From RGIG3009 sp964390295 (lineage in GTDB: Bacteria; Bacillota; Clostridia; Oscillospirales; Acutalibacteraceae), in contig CAYMHR010000048.1 in the NCBI GenBank assembly GCA_964390295.1, positions 1-8,194 on the forward strand: a stretch of DNA of 8,194 bases, written 5' to 3'. This document shows positions 6,526 to 8,194 of the stretch, piece by piece (position 1 is the stretch's first letter; each line of letters opens with the position of its first letter). The position numbers and the translations under genes are program-made. Under the pieces are notes generated by a model. The model was given only the letters and a program-made list of their open reading frames with translations. It did not search any database and was not told the origin of the DNA.

Positions 6526-7233
6526 ATGGCAAAAAAATCCATCGGCATCATCGGCGGTATGGGACCGGAAGCTACGCTGGACCTGTTTGGCAAGATCATT
6601 CGGCATACCGATGCGGCTTCCGACGAGGAACACGTCCGGGTGTATATCGACTGCCATACCGGCATCCCCGATCGCACCCGTGCCATCGTATCGGGCGGCG
6701 AATCGCCGGTGCCGTATATTGTAGAATCGGCAAGGAAGCTGGCCTCCATCGGCGCGGATTTTTTGCTGATCCCGTGCAATACCTCCCACTATTATTACGA
6801 TGAAATCGCCGCGTTATCCCCGGTTCCGGTGATGAATATGATTCGTCTTGCTGCCGAATCGGCGCGCGACGGTGGTGCGCATCGCGTCGGTATTTTGGCA
6901 ACCGACGGCACCCTCCGCTCCGAGGTGTACCAACAGGCGTTGGCCGCCTGCGGACTGGAGGCGGTTTGTCCCGCCGCAAACGATCAAAAAGCGGTGATGA
7001 GCCTGATTTACAACGGTATTAAGGCCAATGCCGCCCACTTCGATATTGCGCCGTTCGAGCGCACGCTGGCGCACCTGCGCGACGCCGGTGCCGATCGGTT
7101 GATTTTGGGCTGTACCGAGCTCCCGGTCGCCGTGGCACGGTACGGTATCCACGCTCCCGACGCGCTGGACGCTACCGACGTGCTGGCGCAGGAGGCAGTT
7201 CGGGCCGCCGGGTATCCCGTGAAGCGGCAGTGA
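6526..7233 (+). CDS. Aspartate/glutamate racemase family protein
   Basis: A 235-residue cytoplasmic enzyme of the Asp/Glu/hydantoin racemase superfamily, which interconverts L- and D-amino acids without cofactor using two cysteines. The N-terminus GIIGGMGPEAT (7-17) is typical of the aspartate racemase branch. The two catalytic cysteines are visible: Cys84 in PCNTSH and Cys196 in GCTELP. Length fits the family (about 230). The start ATG at 6526 is preferred over the upstream in-frame ATG at 6475 because AGGAGG (6513-6518) is 7 bases before it and the family N-terminus begins here. The gene stands alone, divergent from the MBOAT operon, with its own promoter and terminator. Its role may be D-aspartate or D-glutamate supply for peptidoglycan; exact amino-acid specificity cannot be told from sequence. 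Confidence 0.92.
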   Translation: MAKKSIGIIGGMGPEATLDLFGKIIRHTDAASDEEHVRVYIDCHTGIPDRTRAIVSGGESPVPYIVESARKLASIGADFLLIPCNTSHYYYDEIAALSPVPVMNMIRLAAESARDGGAHRVGILATDGTLRSEVYQQALAACGLEAVCPAANDQKAVMSLIYNGIKANAAHFDIAPFERTLAHLRDAGADRLILGCTELPVAVARYGIHAPDALDATDVLAQEAVRAAGYPVKRQ

Positions 7234-7251
7234 TTCGCAAAATGCAAAACA

Positions 7252-7286
7252 AAATCTCCCGTAGCGAAAAGCTACGGGAGATTTTT
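7252..7286. terminator. Bidirectional intrinsic terminator
   Basis: A perfect 14-bp stem, AAATCTCCCGTAGC paired with its complement, around a GAAAA loop (7266-7270). T-rich tracts follow on both strands: TTTTT on the plus strand, and TTTT-G-TTTT on the minus strand. It lies between two convergent genes, 18 bases after the racemase stop and 18 bases after the zinc-ribbon gene stop, so it probably ends both transcripts. Confidence 0.9.
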
Positions 7287-7304
7287 GGTTTTATGCGTTA
7301 TGGT

Positions 7305-7916
7305 TTACTTGTTGCTTTTCCACCAGCAGAAGCCGAGGTGAGCATTGGCAAGTACGGTGACGATGATGTAGAAGATGCCCCATACGCTGAGACCGCCGTA
7401 TCCATAGGAGAAGTCGTTGAACATAATGGCAGTAACAATACCGGTGATCAGCAGTGCTACGGAAGCACCGAGCATCAGCAACGGCAACACCTTATCCGAG
7501 AGGATTTGCTTTTGAAGTTTCAAGCCGTTCGCCTTTGCCCACGGTAGCAGAAACAAGCCCATGGAGATGATGAGTGCAAGCAACACGATAACGTGAATGA
7601 TTGTGGATTTTGAATCGGCTTCAAGATAAGTGCATGCGGACATTACGGTGGATTCTTTGCCCAAGGACATCTTCAAAATCGGCAGGAAAAACAGGAGCAA
7701 TGCCAACAACTGTTCACCCAGCAACAGAAAAGCGGTTTTGCTCTCGGTGACTTTGCCGGTCAACACCTGAAGCACCGGCGACGGAGCTGCCGGAGCGTAT
7801 TGCACGGGCTGCTGAACGTATTGCGGAGCTGCCGGATCCTGCTTGGCGCCGCACTGAGTGCAGAACGCTAAATTGTCTGCCAGTTGTGCGCCGCAGGAGC
7901 TACAAAATTTTGCCAT
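7305..7916 (-). CDS. Zinc-ribbon membrane protein of unknown function
   Basis: A 203-residue protein. The N-terminus MAKFCSSCGAQLADN has Cys5 and Cys8, then Cys19 and Cys22 in FCTQCG, a CxxC-N10-CxxC zinc-ribbon seen at the start of many small Firmicutes membrane proteins. A Pro/Ala/Gln-rich linker (28-50) leads to four predicted membrane segments at about 62-83, 105-126, 143-166 and 176-198. A short Trp/Lys tail (CWWKSNK) ends the protein. The membrane part matches no family I can name. The zinc-ribbon would lie in the cytoplasm if an even number of helices returns the tail to that side. The ATG at 7914-7916 has GAGGAGG 8 bases upstream. It appears monocistronic, with a consensus promoter upstream and a shared terminator downstream. 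No function can be assigned. Confidence 0.85.
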   Translation of the reverse strand: MAKFCSSCGAQLADNLAFCTQCGAKQDPAAPQYVQQPVQYAPAAPSPVLQVLTGKVTESKTAFLLLGEQLLALLLFFLPILKMSLGKESTVMSACTYLEADSKSTIIHVIVLLALIISMGLFLLPWAKANGLKLQKQILSDKVLPLLMLGASVALLITGIVTAIMFNDFSYGYGGLSVWGIFYIIVTVLANAHLGFCWWKSNK

Positions 7917-7951
7917 GAAAAATTCCTCCTCGTATGTGCTTTGGTAGTTTC

Positions 7952-7980
7952 ATTATATCTTTTTCACCATGGCTTGTCAA
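7952..7980 (-). promoter_or_regulatory. Perfect-consensus sigma-A promoter
   Basis: On the minus strand TTGACA (7975-7980), a 17-base spacer and TATAAT (7952-7957) match the housekeeping consensus at every position. Transcription would start near 7945 and give a leader of about 28 bases to the zinc-ribbon gene. Expression is probably strong unless repressed. Confidence 0.9.
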
Positions 7981-8028
7981 GAAAAAGTCCGTGGAGAGAG
8001 CACGGTGGGCCGCCGAAACGACAGAAAA

Positions 8029-8059
8029 AACGGGCGGATGCCACTGGCATCCGCCCGTT
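8029..8059 (-). terminator. Intrinsic terminator after the rubrerythrin gene
   Basis: A GC-rich 14-bp perfect stem (ACGGGCGGATGCC extended by one A-T pair) with a 3-base loop (8043-8045). On the minus strand it is followed by a TTTTTT run, the classic form. It lies about 20 bases after the original rubrerythrin stop (8080-8082) and would end that transcript. The reverse strand has only TTGGTTTT after the stem, so termination is mainly for the minus strand. The stretch 7981-8028 holds nothing else recognised. Confidence 0.88.
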
Positions 8060-8079
8060 GGTTTTCGCATTGTGAGGGA

Positions 8080-8194
8080 TCAGCGGAAATATCTCTTGAG
8101 CAGGCCCTCAAACGCACGGCCGTGGCGCGCTTCGTCGCGTGCCATTTCATAAGTCACTTCGCTTCGCTCGTGACTTCAAAGCGGTGTCATGGAT
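8080..8194 (-). pseudogene. Rubrerythrin 3' end, frame broken by a short insert
   Basis: Two pieces of a clostridial rubrerythrin C-terminus are visible in different frames. At the right edge one frame reads IHDTA. After the hairpin insert another frame reads YEMARDEARHGRAFEGLLKR then YFR and stops at 8080-8082. From memory, intact family members run IHDT, two residues, then EMAKDEARHGKAFEGLLKRYF, so about 28 extra bases are present. Read as it stands, the protein would continue from IHDT into ALKSRAKRSDL and stop at TGA (8147-8149), losing the last helix with the DEARH segment that supplies diiron ligands. The EMARD frame itself has an in-frame stop at 8176-8178. Rubrerythrin is a cytoplasmic peroxide-scavenging iron protein of anaerobes. 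Only the tail is in the window. The loss may be real, a recent event in one strain, or an assembly artefact. Confidence 0.75.
8151..8178. repeat. Short hairpin-forming insert in rubrerythrin
   Basis: The extra bases contain a perfect 7-bp inverted repeat, AAGTCAC (8151-8157) and GTGACTT (8170-8176), around a 12-base TTCGCTTCGCTC loop. The placement of the 28-base insert is the one that restores IHDT-A-Y-EMA when removed; the exact edges are ambiguous by a base or two. It sits just after TTTCAT. Similar small palindromes next to TTTCAT-like bases are, as I recall, scattered in Ruminococcaceae-type genomes, so it may be one unit of a miniature interspersed repeat. No other copy is seen in this window. 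Confidence 0.6.

Noticed and set aside
6361..6789. N-terminal extension of the MBOAT frame to an ATG at 6789
   Set aside because: The extension overlaps the divergent racemase gene and both promoters and is not membrane-like; the family N-terminus begins at the ATG at 6360.
7934..8152. Short plus-strand open frames across the zinc-ribbon promoter and the terminator
   Set aside because: They run through a consensus promoter, a GC-rich terminator stem and the rubrerythrin tail on the other strand, and have no ribosome site.
8149..8178. Programmed frameshift in rubrerythrin instead of an insertion
   Set aside because: A slip of one or two bases would not explain the extra hairpin-forming bases, and no slippery sequence is visible at the junction.

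Overview
The window looks like chromosome from a gut-type Clostridia, probably Oscillospiraceae/Ruminococcaceae-like. This is an inference from the fairly GC-rich Firmicutes style: strong AGGAGG-type ribosome sites, sigma-A-like promoters, a clostridial rubrerythrin tail, and a Thr/Ser-rich lipoprotein linker. No rRNA, tRNA, CRISPR array, transposase or phage gene is visible.

Most of the window (about 119-6360) is one minus-strand gene cluster, read from right to left: an MBOAT membrane O-acyltransferase; a lipoprotein SGNH-fold protein; a paralogous membrane-anchored SGNH-fold protein; a GH78-like alpha-L-rhamnosidase; and a CE15-like alpha/beta-hydrolase esterase. Gaps are 14-29 bases, and three ribosome sites touch or sit next to the preceding stop codon, so it is very probably a single transcript. 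A good promoter lies just upstream of the MBOAT gene. The first three genes resemble known MBOAT plus SGNH pairs that O-acylate cell-surface polymers (AlgI/AlgJ/AlgX, PatA/PatB, DltB/DltD types). The last two lack signal peptides and look like cytoplasmic enzymes acting on rhamnose- and uronate- or ester-containing glycans. The pairing of a surface acylation module with glycan-degrading enzymes is the most interesting feature of the layout.

Divergent from this operon is an aspartate/glutamate-racemase family gene (6526-7233, plus strand), with its own promoter and a strong terminator that can serve both strands. Convergent to it is a small zinc-ribbon membrane protein (7305-7916, minus) behind a perfect-consensus sigma-A promoter. 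The right edge holds the 3' end of a rubrerythrin gene followed by a strong terminator. Its last codons are broken by a short hairpin-forming insert of about 28 bases that shifts the frame and removes the C-terminal metal-ligand helix. The left 118 bases contain at most the start of another minus-strand gene.
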